Source: Parapedobacter sp964613725 (GTDB lineage Bacteria; Bacteroidota; Bacteroidia; Sphingobacteriales; Sphingobacteriaceae). Taken from it: a stretch of 14,683 nucleotides of DNA. The notes beneath the pieces are model-generated. The model made no database searches, was not told the origin of the DNA, and saw nothing but the letters and a program-made list of their open reading frames with translations. The stretch covers positions 1 to 14,683 of the forward strand of contig CAZTJY010000105.1 of NCBI GenBank assembly GCA_964613725.1, written 5' to 3'. Within the stretch, counting starts at the first letter, position 1. The number at the start of each line of letters is the position of its first letter. Both the position numbers and the translations under genes were made by a program. Positions 1 through 7,162 of the stretch are shown piece by piece.

Positions 1-4
1 ATTT

Positions 5-394
5 ATGTCAGTTAAAATCCGCCTGCAGCGCCATGGCTCAAAAAAGCGCCCATTTTACTTTATCGTGGTAGCAAACAACACAGCTCCACGTGACGGTCGT
101 TTTATCGAAAAGTTGGGTACTTACAACCCGCTTACCGTACCGGCTACTATTCGTATTAATCGTGAGCGCGCGCTTCACTGGTTGCAGCAGGGTGCTCAGC
201 CAACTAACACCTGTCGCCGTATTCTGTCATTCAAAGGTGTGCTGTATCTGAAGCACCTTATGCGCGGAGTATCGCTGAATCTGTTTGATGAAAACACAGC
301 TTGGGAGAAATTCGAACAATGGAATGCATCTCATGAAGAGCTGGTTGCTAAGCGTGAAGAGTCTCACCGCAAGCACAAACAAGAGAAACTGGAG
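5..394 (+). other. rpsP: Ribosomal protein S16 (bS16) segment, C-terminally cut
   Basis: This is the N-terminal part of the frame above. It matches small-subunit protein bS16, which binds 16S rRNA during 30S assembly. Landmarks are KIRLQRHG at 4-11, APRDGRFIEKLGTYNP at 27-42, the GAQPT stretch at 63-67 and ILSFKGVLYLKHL at 73-85, all family hallmarks, with a Bacteroidota-like charged tail from about 100. All 13 Arg codons are CGC or CGT, as expected of a highly expressed ribosomal gene and unlike the UvrA part. Bacteroidota S16 usually carries a longer Lys/Glu/Ala-rich tail and its own stop codon. Here the tail runs at EKLE (127-130) directly into UvrA. The core fold appears complete, and only tail residues are lost. 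Confidence 0.85.
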
Positions 395-3019
395 AGCCTC
401 TCTTCCTATGCCCGGCAGTTTATGGGACGGATGAGCAAGCCAGATGTCGATTACATCAAGGGTATAGCGCCAGCCATCGCTATCGAGCAGCGTGTCATTA
501 CGAGCAACCCCCGCTCGACGGTGGGCACATCAACGGAAATATACGATTACCTGAAGTTGCTTTATGCGCGTATCGGTCGAACATACTCGCCCATATCGGG
601 TGAAGAAGTAAAGAAGGATACGGTTACTTCGGTGACCAATTTTGTGGCCGCTTTACCGGAAGGAACCGTGGCGACGATCAGCGCACCGCTGCACCCCAGC
701 AATAACCGCAAGCTAAAGGAAGAGCTGGCCATCCTGTTGCAGAAAGGTTTTGTCCGCGTTTTTTACCAGGGCGCCCTACAGAAGATCGAGTCGTTGCTCG
801 AGGATACTTCGATCGAAAACAAGGCTGCGAAGGCGGGCGACCTACTCATTGTCATCGACCGAATTACGGTTGACGGTGAAGACGATACGATGAATCGGAT
901 AGCGGATTCGGTGCAGACCGCATTTTTCGAGGGAAAAGGTGACTGTTACATCGAAGCCGACGGAAACGTGCATACGTTTTCTGACCGGTTCGCTTTGGAC
1001 GGGATTACCTTCGAAGAGCCGACGCCCAATTTTTTCAGCTTCAACAATCCATACGGTGCCTGCAAGCGTTGTGAAGGATATGGCCGGGTTATCGGCATCG
1101 ACCCGGATTTGGTGGTGCCCGACAAGAGCCGATCCGTATACGATGGCGCTATAGCACCTTGGCGTGGCGAAAAAATGGGTGCATGGCTACAGCAGCTTAT
1201 CCGCAACTCCACGAAGTTCGATTTTCCCATACACCGTGCGTACGCAGACCTGACCTCTGCGCAGCGGGAATTGCTTTGGACGGGGAACAGCTATTTTCAA
1301 GGGCTCAACCGGTTTTTCGTGGAACTGGAAGAACAAACCTATAAGATCCAATACAGAGTAATGCTTTCCCGTTACCGCGGGAAAACCAATTGTCCCGAGT
1401 GCAGCGGTACCCGTCTGCGCAAAGACGCCACATACGTGAAGGTGAACGGAAAGTCCATCTCGGATGTGGTGTTGATGCCGTTGGATACCGCGTTGGCTTT
1501 TTTCCAGCAACTCGAACTGACCGAGAATGAAGCGAAGATTGCAAAAAGGCTCCTTACGGAAATTTGCAACCGTCTCCAATTCCTCACGGACGTGGGGCTG
1601 AACTACCTGACATTGAACCGGTTATCGAACACCCTTTCCGGCGGCGAATCCCAACGCATCAACCTGGCCACATCACTTGGCAGTTCGTTGGTGGGATCTG
1701 TCTATGTATTGGATGAGCCGAGTATTGGCCTGCACCCCCGCGATACCCAGCGGCTTATTGGGGTATTGAAATCGCTGCGCAATGTAGGCAATACCGTGCT
1801 GGTGGTTGAGCATGAGCAGGAGATGATGCAAGCCGCCGACCACTTGATTGATATTGGTCCGGAAGCTGGGGTAAACGGCGGCGAATTGGTGTTCGCAGGC
1901 AGCTATGCCGATATCTTGTGCGACGGCGATAGCCTCACCGGTAAGTACCTAAGTGGCAAAGAAGGCATTCCGGTGCCGACAAATAGACGCAAATGGCATG
2001 ATGCCATCTTAATAAAGGGAGCCCGCGAGAATAACCTTAAAGGAATCGACGTTGGGTTTCCACTCAATGTATTCACGGTCGTTACCGGCGTGTCTGGATC
2101 AGGTAAAACGTCGCTCGTGAAACGGATACTATATCCGGCCCTGCAAAAGGCGCTTGGGAACTATTCGGGTGAGCAAACCGGGCTTTACGACGGCATCGAT
2201 GGTGACATTCCACGAATCGAGCAAGTGGAGCTGGTCGACCAAAACCCGATCGGGCGTTCATCGAGGTCGAACCCGGTAACCTACGTAAAAGCTTGGGATG
2301 AGATCCGCGCGCTATATAGTGCACAGTCTGCCGCTAAGGCCGCGGGACTGAAACCCGCCGCATTTTCTTTCAATGTTGAAGGGGGGCGTTGCGACGTGTG
2401 CCAAGGTGAGGGAGAGGTGAAGATTGAGATGCAATTCATGGCCGACATTGTGCTGCCTTGCGAGGCATGTGGCGGCAAGCGGTTTAAACCGCATGTGCTG
2501 GACGTGACATGGAAAGAAAAGAATGTTTCGGATATTCTCGACCTTAGCGTGGATGAAGCGCTGGCGGTCTTCGCCGATCAACCGAAAATCATGGCGAAAC
2601 TACAGCCGTTGGCGGATGTAGGGTTGGGCTATGTCAAGCTTGGTCAATCATCGAGTACCCTTTCCGGCGGCGAGGCCCAACGGATCAAGCTGGCGTCGTT
2701 CCTCATCAAGGGAAATACCAGCAAAAGTACCCTATTCATCTTTGATGAGCCAACCACTGGACTGCATTTCCACGATATCAAGAAGTTGTTGTTATCTTTC
2801 GATGCACTGATTGCGCAGGGAAACAGTATCCTCGTTATTGAACACAACATGGATATGATCAAAAGTGCCGACTGGATCATCGACATTGGGCCCGAAGGCG
2901 GCGAGAACGGCGGAGAGTTGATTTTCGAAGGCACGCCCGAGCAGATGGTGAGCAGCAGCGACACCCATACCGCCCGGTTCTTGAAAATGTATATGGGCAT
3001 ACCCGGGCCTAACCAGTAA
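5..3019 (+). CDS. uvrA: S16-UvrA chimeric frame: excinuclease ABC subunit A lacking its N-terminus
   Basis: UvrA is the damage-recognising ABC ATPase of nucleotide excision repair and loads UvrB. This 1004-residue frame has two parts. Residues 1-130 are ribosomal protein S16. From SLSSYARQF (131) onward it is UvrA: UvrB-binding and insertion regions about 200-330, a Cys pair C353/C356, CPEC at 463-466, ABC signature LSGGE (544-548) and Walker B LDEP (569-572). The second ABC half has Walker A GVSGSGKTS (695-703), a complete zinc module C796/C799/C819/C822, signature LSGGE (886-890) and Walker B FDEP (913-916). About 57 residues expected before SLSSYARQF, including the first Walker A, are absent, so the first ATP site should be defective. 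ATG at 5 fits the S16 family start, but only 4 bases precede it. The UvrA assignment is certain. Whether the joined gene exists in the cell is not, and it may be an assembly chimera. Confidence 0.85.
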   Translation: MSVKIRLQRHGSKKRPFYFIVVANNTAPRDGRFIEKLGTYNPLTVPATIRINRERALHWLQQGAQPTNTCRRILSFKGVLYLKHLMRGVSLNLFDENTAWEKFEQWNASHEELVAKREESHRKHKQEKLESLSSYARQFMGRMSKPDVDYIKGIAPAIAIEQRVITSNPRSTVGTSTEIYDYLKLLYARIGRTYSPISGEEVKKDTVTSVTNFVAALPEGTVATISAPLHPSNNRKLKEELAILLQKGFVRVFYQGALQKIESLLEDTSIENKAAKAGDLLIVIDRITVDGEDDTMNRIADSVQTAFFEGKGDCYIEADGNVHTFSDRFALDGITFEEPTPNFFSFNNPYGACKRCEGYGRVIGIDPDLVVPDKSRSVYDGAIAPWRGEKMGAWLQQLIRNSTKFDFPIHRAYADLTSAQRELLWTGNSYFQGLNRFFVELEEQTYKIQYRVMLSRYRGKTNCPECSGTRLRKDATYVKVNGKSISDVVLMPLDTALAFFQQLELTENEAKIAKRLLTEICNRLQFLTDVGLNYLTLNRLSNTLSGGESQRINLATSLGSSLVGSVYVLDEPSIGLHPRDTQRLIGVLKSLRNVGNTVLVVEHEQEMMQAADHLIDIGPEAGVNGGELVFAGSYADILCDGDSLTGKYLSGKEGIPVPTNRRKWHDAILIKGARENNLKGIDVGFPLNVFTVVTGVSGSGKTSLVKRILYPALQKALGNYSGEQTGLYDGIDGDIPRIEQVELVDQNPIGRSSRSNPVTYVKAWDEIRALYSAQSAAKAAGLKPAAFSFNVEGGRCDVCQGEGEVKIEMQFMADIVLPCEACGGKRFKPHVLDVTWKEKNVSDILDLSVDEALAVFADQPKIMAKLQPLADVGLGYVKLGQSSSTLSGGEAQRIKLASFLIKGNTSKSTLFIFDEPTTGLHFHDIKKLLLSFDALIAQGNSILVIEHNMDMIKSADWIIDIGPEGGENGGELIFEGTPEQMVSSSDTHTARFLKMYMGIPGPNQ

Positions 3020-3046
3020 TTTACAATTATCTAGCTTGTTTTTGGG

Positions 3047-3067
3047 GGATAACGGTTACCTTTATCC
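3047..3067 (+). repeat. Inverted repeat in the uvrA-ggt gap
   Basis: GGATAA at 3047-3052 pairs with TTATCC at 3062-3067 around a 9-base loop. It lies in the 96-base gap between the UvrA stop and the next start. No T-run follows it, so a classical terminator is unlikely. TATGATTG at 3068-3075 is one base off the Bacteroidota -7 element TAnnTTTG. The nearest upstream TTTG (3041-3044) is 23 bases away, longer than usual, so a promoter here is only a weak possibility. Confidence 0.3.
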
Positions 3068-3115
3068 TATGATTGGCCGTTTGTTCAGCGGACTACCAAA
3101 TAACTTCGTACGGAC

Positions 3116-5050
3116 ATGAGACATTTTCCTATCGTTGCAATTTTGTGTTTGGTCACGTTTAATGGTGCGTTCGCCCAACGCACCCAAAAGCCGCCCTTGC
3201 ATGGCAAACATTGGATGGCTATTACAGGCAAACCATTGGCCGCGACAGCAGGGGCGCTCGTGTTCGACCGAGGCGGCAATGCCGTGGATGCCGCATGCGC
3301 CATGTTGGCAGCCACGTGCACCATGTGGGATGTCTTAAGTTGGGGAGGCGAAACGCAGGCCTTGATATACAACCCCAAGACAGGAAAAGTGATGGCCATC
3401 AATGCACTAGGTGTAGCGCCTTCGGGCGCTACGGCGGAATTTTTCAAAGCGAAAGGATATGCGTTTCCGCCCGAATACGGCCCGTTGGCCGCTGTTACGC
3501 CGGGTACACTCGGGGGGCTCTGCTACATGTTAGCCCATTACGGCCGGTTAAGCCTGGAGCAGGTGCTGGCACCGGCCATGGAAATGGCTGCGGGTTATCC
3601 CATCGATGCCCAGACCGCCAACAGCATGGAGCGTGGCAAGGAGCGAATCAAGCAGTGGCCCTACAGCAAAGCCGTTTTCTTACCACATCTGGGCGAGGAG
3701 CGCGAAGCACCGCATCCGGGCGAAATATTTGTGCAGGACGATTTGTTGGCTACCCTTCAGAAGCTAGTGCTGGCTGAAAAGCAGGCACTGGCGGAGGGCA
3801 AGACCCGAGAGGAAGCCATTATGGCTGCATATGATCGGTTTTACAAAGGAGATATTGCCGAAGAAATTGTTCGTGGCAGCCAGGAGCAGGGCGGACTTTT
3901 CACCATGGAAGATCTGGCCAACTGGAAACCCATCGAGGAAGAGCCGTTGGTGACCAATTACAAGGGTATCGACGTTTATAAGTTGCGGGAATGGACCCAG
4001 GGCCCGGCATTTTTGCAGGCGTTGAATATGCTTGAAGGGATCGACCTGAAATCGATGGGTTTTAATTCAGCAGCATATATGAACACGGTTTATCAGGCGA
4101 TGAGCCTCGCTTTTGCCGATCGGGACTTCTATTACGGGGATCCTTATTTCGCTCCTTATACGCCGATTAATGGGCTATTGAGCAAAGACTACGCAAAAGA
4201 GCGGGCTAAGTTGATTAACCCGAATCGAAATGTCGTATTCCATCCGGGCGATCCGTACCCCTTCCAGGGGGATATCAACCCCTATACATCGCTCCTAGAG
4301 GAGCGTGAGCAGCTGCTTTCCGATACGGCTGGTCTGCGGGAATTGGAGCATTTTATGCCCAGCCACGATGCCGTTCGGGCGTTGCTGGATTCCGTGGCTT
4401 TTGATTACGCGACTGTAGGCATGGCCGATAGTTTATATAACGATCGGCTTTGGCGTGGCACAACAACGGTAGAGGCTGCCGATTCCGAGGGGTGGGTAGT
4501 GTCTATCACGCCAAGCGGAGGGTGGCTACCGGCTTGCATTGCCGGAAAGACCGGTGTCGGAATGAGCCAGCGCATGCAGAGCTTTGTGCTCGATTCTATA
4601 CTTGATCCCTATAATGTCGTGGCGCCGGGCAGGCGTCCCCGGGTTACCCTCACCCCATCGATGGCGTTGAAAGGTGGCCAACCCTACCTTTCGTTCGCCG
4701 TACAGGGCGGCGATACACAGGATCAGAACCTGTTACAGTTTTTCCTCAATATGGTTGAGTTTGGGATGACCGTGCAACAGGCCACGGAAGCCCCAAATAT
4801 CAACAGCAATCAACTTTGGCTTTCGCTCGGAGGCACGAAATTGTCTGATCGGATGCCCAGAACGGGAAATGTGCTGGTAAACCGCGACACCCCTGAAGAA
4901 ACGGTTGAAAAACTGAAGGCTATGGGGTATTCGGTACAACGCGGTGACCGGACCAGCGGCCCTATAAACGCCATTTTCATCGACCAGGAGCATGATTCAT
5001 TGTGGGGCGGAAGCAGTAACAACGGTGAAGATTATGGAATTGGGTGGTGA
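3116..5050 (+). CDS. Exported gamma-glutamyltranspeptidase-family Ntn hydrolase, atypical pocket
   Basis: This 644-residue protein belongs to the Ggt family: N-terminal nucleophile hydrolases that self-cleave into two subunits, usually in the periplasm. Residues 1-20 form a signal peptide with likely cleavage at AFA-Q. Family landmarks are the GGNAVDAACA motif (53-62), TPGTLGG (128-134), ADRDFYYGDP (334-343) and RPRVTLTP (507-514). The likely catalytic Thr and cleavage site is T449 in RGTTTVEAAD, placed by aligning to the E. coli TTHYSVVDKDG segment. T465 and oxyanion G531-G532 are kept. However, positions matching E. coli R114, N411, Q430, D433, S462 and S463, which grip the gamma-glutamyl group, are L98, S467, R486, S489, V510 and T511. 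The family is secure. Transfer of gamma-glutamyl groups from glutathione is doubtful, and an acylase or peptidase on another substrate is more likely. The next gene is 84 bases downstream and is probably a separate unit. Confidence 0.88.
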   Translation: MRHFPIVAILCLVTFNGAFAQRTQKPPLHGKHWMAITGKPLAATAGALVFDRGGNAVDAACAMLAATCTMWDVLSWGGETQALIYNPKTGKVMAINALGVAPSGATAEFFKAKGYAFPPEYGPLAAVTPGTLGGLCYMLAHYGRLSLEQVLAPAMEMAAGYPIDAQTANSMERGKERIKQWPYSKAVFLPHLGEEREAPHPGEIFVQDDLLATLQKLVLAEKQALAEGKTREEAIMAAYDRFYKGDIAEEIVRGSQEQGGLFTMEDLANWKPIEEEPLVTNYKGIDVYKLREWTQGPAFLQALNMLEGIDLKSMGFNSAAYMNTVYQAMSLAFADRDFYYGDPYFAPYTPINGLLSKDYAKERAKLINPNRNVVFHPGDPYPFQGDINPYTSLLEEREQLLSDTAGLRELEHFMPSHDAVRALLDSVAFDYATVGMADSLYNDRLWRGTTTVEAADSEGWVVSITPSGGWLPACIAGKTGVGMSQRMQSFVLDSILDPYNVVAPGRRPRVTLTPSMALKGGQPYLSFAVQGGDTQDQNLLQFFLNMVEFGMTVQQATEAPNINSNQLWLSLGGTKLSDRMPRTGNVLVNRDTPEETVEKLKAMGYSVQRGDRTSGPINAIFIDQEHDSLWGGSSNNGEDYGIGW

Positions 5051-5074
5051 GCCGGTGGCTGGTCCCTTCTTTTT
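5050..5074 (+). terminator. Weak candidate terminator after the Ggt homologue
   Basis: AGCC (5050-5053) and GGCT (5057-5060) form a short stem that overlaps the stop codon. A pyrimidine-rich run, CCCTTCTTTTT, ends at 5074. The stem is only 4 base pairs, so the call is weak. It fits the idea that the downstream sigma factor has its own promoter. Confidence 0.2.
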
Positions 5075-5088
5075 ATTACGATTTTTAG

Positions 5089-5096
5089 TAGGTTTG
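5089..5096 (+). promoter_or_regulatory. Candidate Bacteroidota -7 element (TAGGTTTG) for the sigma-factor gene
   Basis: TAGGTTTG matches the housekeeping Bacteroidota -7 consensus TAnnTTTG exactly and would leave a leader of about 30-35 bases before the ATG at 5135. No clear TTTG lies about 19 bases upstream, only a T-rich stretch at 5068-5074, so the -33 half is poor. A second reading is TTTG (5093-5096), 19 bases, then TAAACTTG (5116-5123, one mismatch), which would give a nearly leaderless transcript. Confidence 0.4.
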
Positions 5097-5134
5097 TAAT
5101 GAATTAGGACAATTATAAACTTGTACTTACGCCC

Positions 5135-5710
5135 ATGCCCCCTGTTGATTCTCCGACTATCCAGCGATTAATTGCTGGCGATGAGATTGCCCTCCGTAGT
5201 GTCTACGACTATCATAGCGAGCAGGTGTACCAATTGGCTTTCCGGTTTTTGAAAGATACGGCGTGGAGTGAAGAGATCGTGCAGGATGTGTTTTTGAAAC
5301 TGTGGTTGAACCGGGAAGGGTTAGACGAACAGGGGAATATATGGCTCTACCTGTATGTAATAACCAAGCGGCTATGCCTCAACAAGCTCAGGGAAATCCG
5401 TAAATCTACGGAGTTGCTTGAGCAGTTGATGCAAAGTATGGAAGTTGCTGGTAATTTATCTGAGGAGCAGCTCATGGCGGCTGAATTGGAGCAGCGCGCG
5501 AAGCACCTGATTTCGCGTCTTCCAAAGCAGCAGCAACTGATCTTTAAACTCAGTAGGGAAGAAGGGCTTACGCACAACGAAATCGCCCAGCGATTGGGCC
5601 TTTCGCCCAATACGGTGAAGAACCATATGGTGCAAGCGCTGAAAACGCTGAAAAGTACCCTCCAGCAGTATGGTTATACGTACTTATTAATATCGGCCTT
5701 CCTTGGCTAG
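5135..5710 (+). CDS. FecI-type ECF RNA polymerase sigma factor
   Basis: This 191-residue protein has the two-domain layout of extracytoplasmic-function sigma factors. Region 2 is at about 22-88 (YDYHSEQVYQLAFRFL, then EEIVQDVFLKLW at 46-57, which binds core polymerase and the -10 region). Region 4 is at about 123-176, with a helix-turn-helix around LTHNEIAQRLGLSPNTVKNHM (145-165) that reads the -35 region. There is no region 3 and no extra regulatory domain. It is the usual length for Bacteroidota sigma factors paired with FecR and SusC. A FecR-type anti-sigma gene follows after 116 bases and the STN-bearing SusC comes next. This points to control by a glycan signal from the outer membrane, with the susC promoter as the likely main target. 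ATG at 5135 is preferred because region 2 begins soon after it. The family call is strong; the regulon is inferred. Confidence 0.93.
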   Translation: MPPVDSPTIQRLIAGDEIALRSVYDYHSEQVYQLAFRFLKDTAWSEEIVQDVFLKLWLNREGLDEQGNIWLYLYVITKRLCLNKLREIRKSTELLEQLMQSMEVAGNLSEEQLMAAELEQRAKHLISRLPKQQQLIFKLSREEGLTHNEIAQRLGLSPNTVKNHMVQALKTLKSTLQQYGYTYLLISAFLG

Positions 5711-5725
5711 ATTGCACCTTAAGGA

Positions 5726-5743
5726 CGATTCAAAAATAAATCG
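5726..5743 (+). repeat. Small inverted repeat in the sigma-fecR gap
   Basis: CGATT (5726-5730) pairs with AATCG (5739-5743) around an A-rich 8-base loop. An outer AGGAC/GTCCT pair (5722-5726 and 5754-5758) would compete with it. The rest of the 116-base gap shows no clear promoter or ribosome site. This could be chance. Confidence 0.2.
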
Positions 5744-5826
5744 GCCACAACTAGTCCTATCCCTGCCTTTTCGTGTTCTATTGATGTAAGCCGCCCCAGC
5801 CGGTGCCCGATTATTAACGAAAGAAC

Positions 5827-7032
5827 ATGGACAACAATCGCTTACAACAGTTGCTGACGCGATATTTTGAAAACACCATCACGAGGGTGGATTGTGAGGA
5901 AATGCTGGCGTATTTGGATGAAGGAGACCCGTTAACTATATCGTCGGCCATCGACCGTGTGTTAGAAGGGAATTCCTCAAACAACGTCTTACCGGTAGAT
6001 TTCGATAAGAAGGAAGACGTTTTTAACCGGTTGATCACAGAAATTCACCAACGCCAAGCAATGACAAATGAGCCATTTCCCTCCCATAAGTTCAGCATTG
6101 TTCCATGGTTGAAAATTGCTGCACTTTTGGTAGCTGTTACGCTTGTGGGGATCTTATTGTATAACAACCGGCCATCAGGTTTCAGCATGCCCCCCATCGT
6201 TTCTGAAAACAGAGATGACATCTCACTACCTGAACACAGCGAGGCAACGCTTACCTTGGCAGATGGCCGTACGATTATATTGGATAACGCGTCGGATGGC
6301 GTGTTAGCAAAGGAGTTGGGTGTCGAAATTCGGAAAGCTGATGATGGAACCATCTCTTATGAAGTTAGGCAGGCGAACATCGCGGAAGGCGGATTTAATT
6401 ATAATACATTCAGTACGCCAAAAGGTAGCGCCCATCGGATGCTGTTGCCTGACGGAACGAAAGTATGGCTAAATACGGCGTCATCTATACGGTACCCGGT
6501 TGTCTTTACCGGTAATGAGCGCAATGTGTTGCTCCGCGGAGAAGCCTATTTTGAGGTCGCTCCGGATACATCCAAGCCTTTCAAGGTAGAGGCGAATGGA
6601 AGCATGATACAGGTATTGGGCACACATTTCAATGTGTCAGCATATGCAGATGAGCATCAGACAACGACAACATTGGTGGAGGGGGCGGTGAACGTGTCCA
6701 GTAATGGGAATAGCGTTACATTGAAACCCAATCAACAGGCTGTGGTGGACGCGTCGACGGGAACGATCCGGCGGTCCGCCGCTGATATCAGGTCTGCCAT
6801 CGCATGGAAGGATGGATATTTCCGATTTGAGGACGATTCCATCGAAGAGATTATTTATAAGATATCAAGGTGGTATGATATCGAAGCGGTAGAATACCAG
6901 GGAGTGTTAAATGAGCGGTTTTCAGGCACGTTCCAGCGTTCAAAGAATGTATCGCAGCTGTTCCGTAACTTAGAAATGCTCGCGCCAATCCGATTTGAAA
7001 TCAAGGAAAGGAGGGTGGTCATTGTGAAGTAG
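5827..7032 (+). CDS. FecR-type anti-sigma factor / sigma regulator
   Basis: This 401-residue inner-membrane regulator is thought to hold the partner sigma factor with its cytoplasmic N-terminus and to sense the transporter with its periplasmic C-terminus. Residues 1-90 are the cytoplasmic part, and about 94-112 is a single membrane helix (PWLKIAALLVAVTLVGILLY). The FecR domain lies at about 195-290, with STPKGSAHRMLLPDGTKVWLN (196-216), LRGEAYFEVA (236-245) and KPFKV (250-254). A C-terminal DUF4974-type domain at about 325-400 begins KDGYFRFEDDSIEEI and resembles the STN fold. Order and length are typical of Bacteroidota FecR. It sits between the sigma gene and the STN-bearing susC, so the three probably form one signalling chain. 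The start has no Shine-Dalgarno sequence, which is normal here. Whether FecR is cut by proteases on signalling, as in other FecR systems, cannot be read from sequence. Confidence 0.93.
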   Translation: MDNNRLQQLLTRYFENTITRVDCEEMLAYLDEGDPLTISSAIDRVLEGNSSNNVLPVDFDKKEDVFNRLITEIHQRQAMTNEPFPSHKFSIVPWLKIAALLVAVTLVGILLYNNRPSGFSMPPIVSENRDDISLPEHSEATLTLADGRTIILDNASDGVLAKELGVEIRKADDGTISYEVRQANIAEGGFNYNTFSTPKGSAHRMLLPDGTKVWLNTASSIRYPVVFTGNERNVLLRGEAYFEVAPDTSKPFKVEANGSMIQVLGTHFNVSAYADEHQTTTTLVEGAVNVSSNGNSVTLKPNQQAVVDASTGTIRRSAADIRSAIAWKDGYFRFEDDSIEEIIYKISRWYDIEAVEYQGVLNERFSGTFQRSKNVSQLFRNLEMLAPIRFEIKERRVVIVK

Positions 7033-7050
7033 TACTACTAACATGGGAAA

Positions 7051-7117
7051 CGGCCTTACAAAAAAGCCGGAAGCGTTCGCGGCGCACCCGGCGTAAAATG
7101 GCGGCATTGATTCCATT
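7051..7117 (+). promoter_or_regulatory. Cluster of inverted repeats in the fecR-susC leader
   Basis: The 126-base gap before susC holds three stems. CGGCCTT (7051-7057) pairs with AAAGCCG (7063-7069) with one C-A mismatch. GCCGG (7066-7070) pairs with CCGGC (7088-7092). AATGG (7097-7101) pairs with CCATT (7113-7117). The first two share bases 7066-7069 and cannot form together, as in an attenuator, or one may simply be the end of the fecR transcript. I see no TAnnTTTG element, which would be expected if an alternative sigma factor drives susC. Function is inferred only. Confidence 0.3.
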
Positions 7118-7146
7118 CGCTTGAGAAGTAATCAATTATTAACCAA

Positions 7147-7162
7147 ACATTTTGTCAAATGT
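7147..7162 (+). repeat. Hairpin spanning the susC start codon
   Basis: ACATTT (7147-7152) and AAATGT (7157-7162) are perfect inverted repeats around TGTC. The right arm contains the ATG at 7159. In RNA the start codon would lie in a 6-base-pair AU-rich stem with no Shine-Dalgarno sequence in front. The stem is weak and could be chance. Confidence 0.3.

Noticed and set aside
1187..1579. 130-codon open frame on the - strand inside uvrA
   Set aside because: It lies wholly inside a well-supported gene, matches no family I recognise, and has no start context. It is a frame shadow, as are the other antisense frames such as 7771-8163 and 11400-11819.
1631..2673. Exact 17-base direct repeat at 1631-1647 and 2657-2673
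   Set aside because: Both copies encode the TLSGGE signature of the two ABC halves of UvrA, so shared ancestry and codon choice explain it. It is not a recombination or attachment site.
3211..3777. 188-codon + strand frame overlapping the Ggt homologue
   Set aside because: It is an offset frame of a gene with clear family motifs throughout. Its translation is Arg/Gly/Cys-rich and shows no domain.
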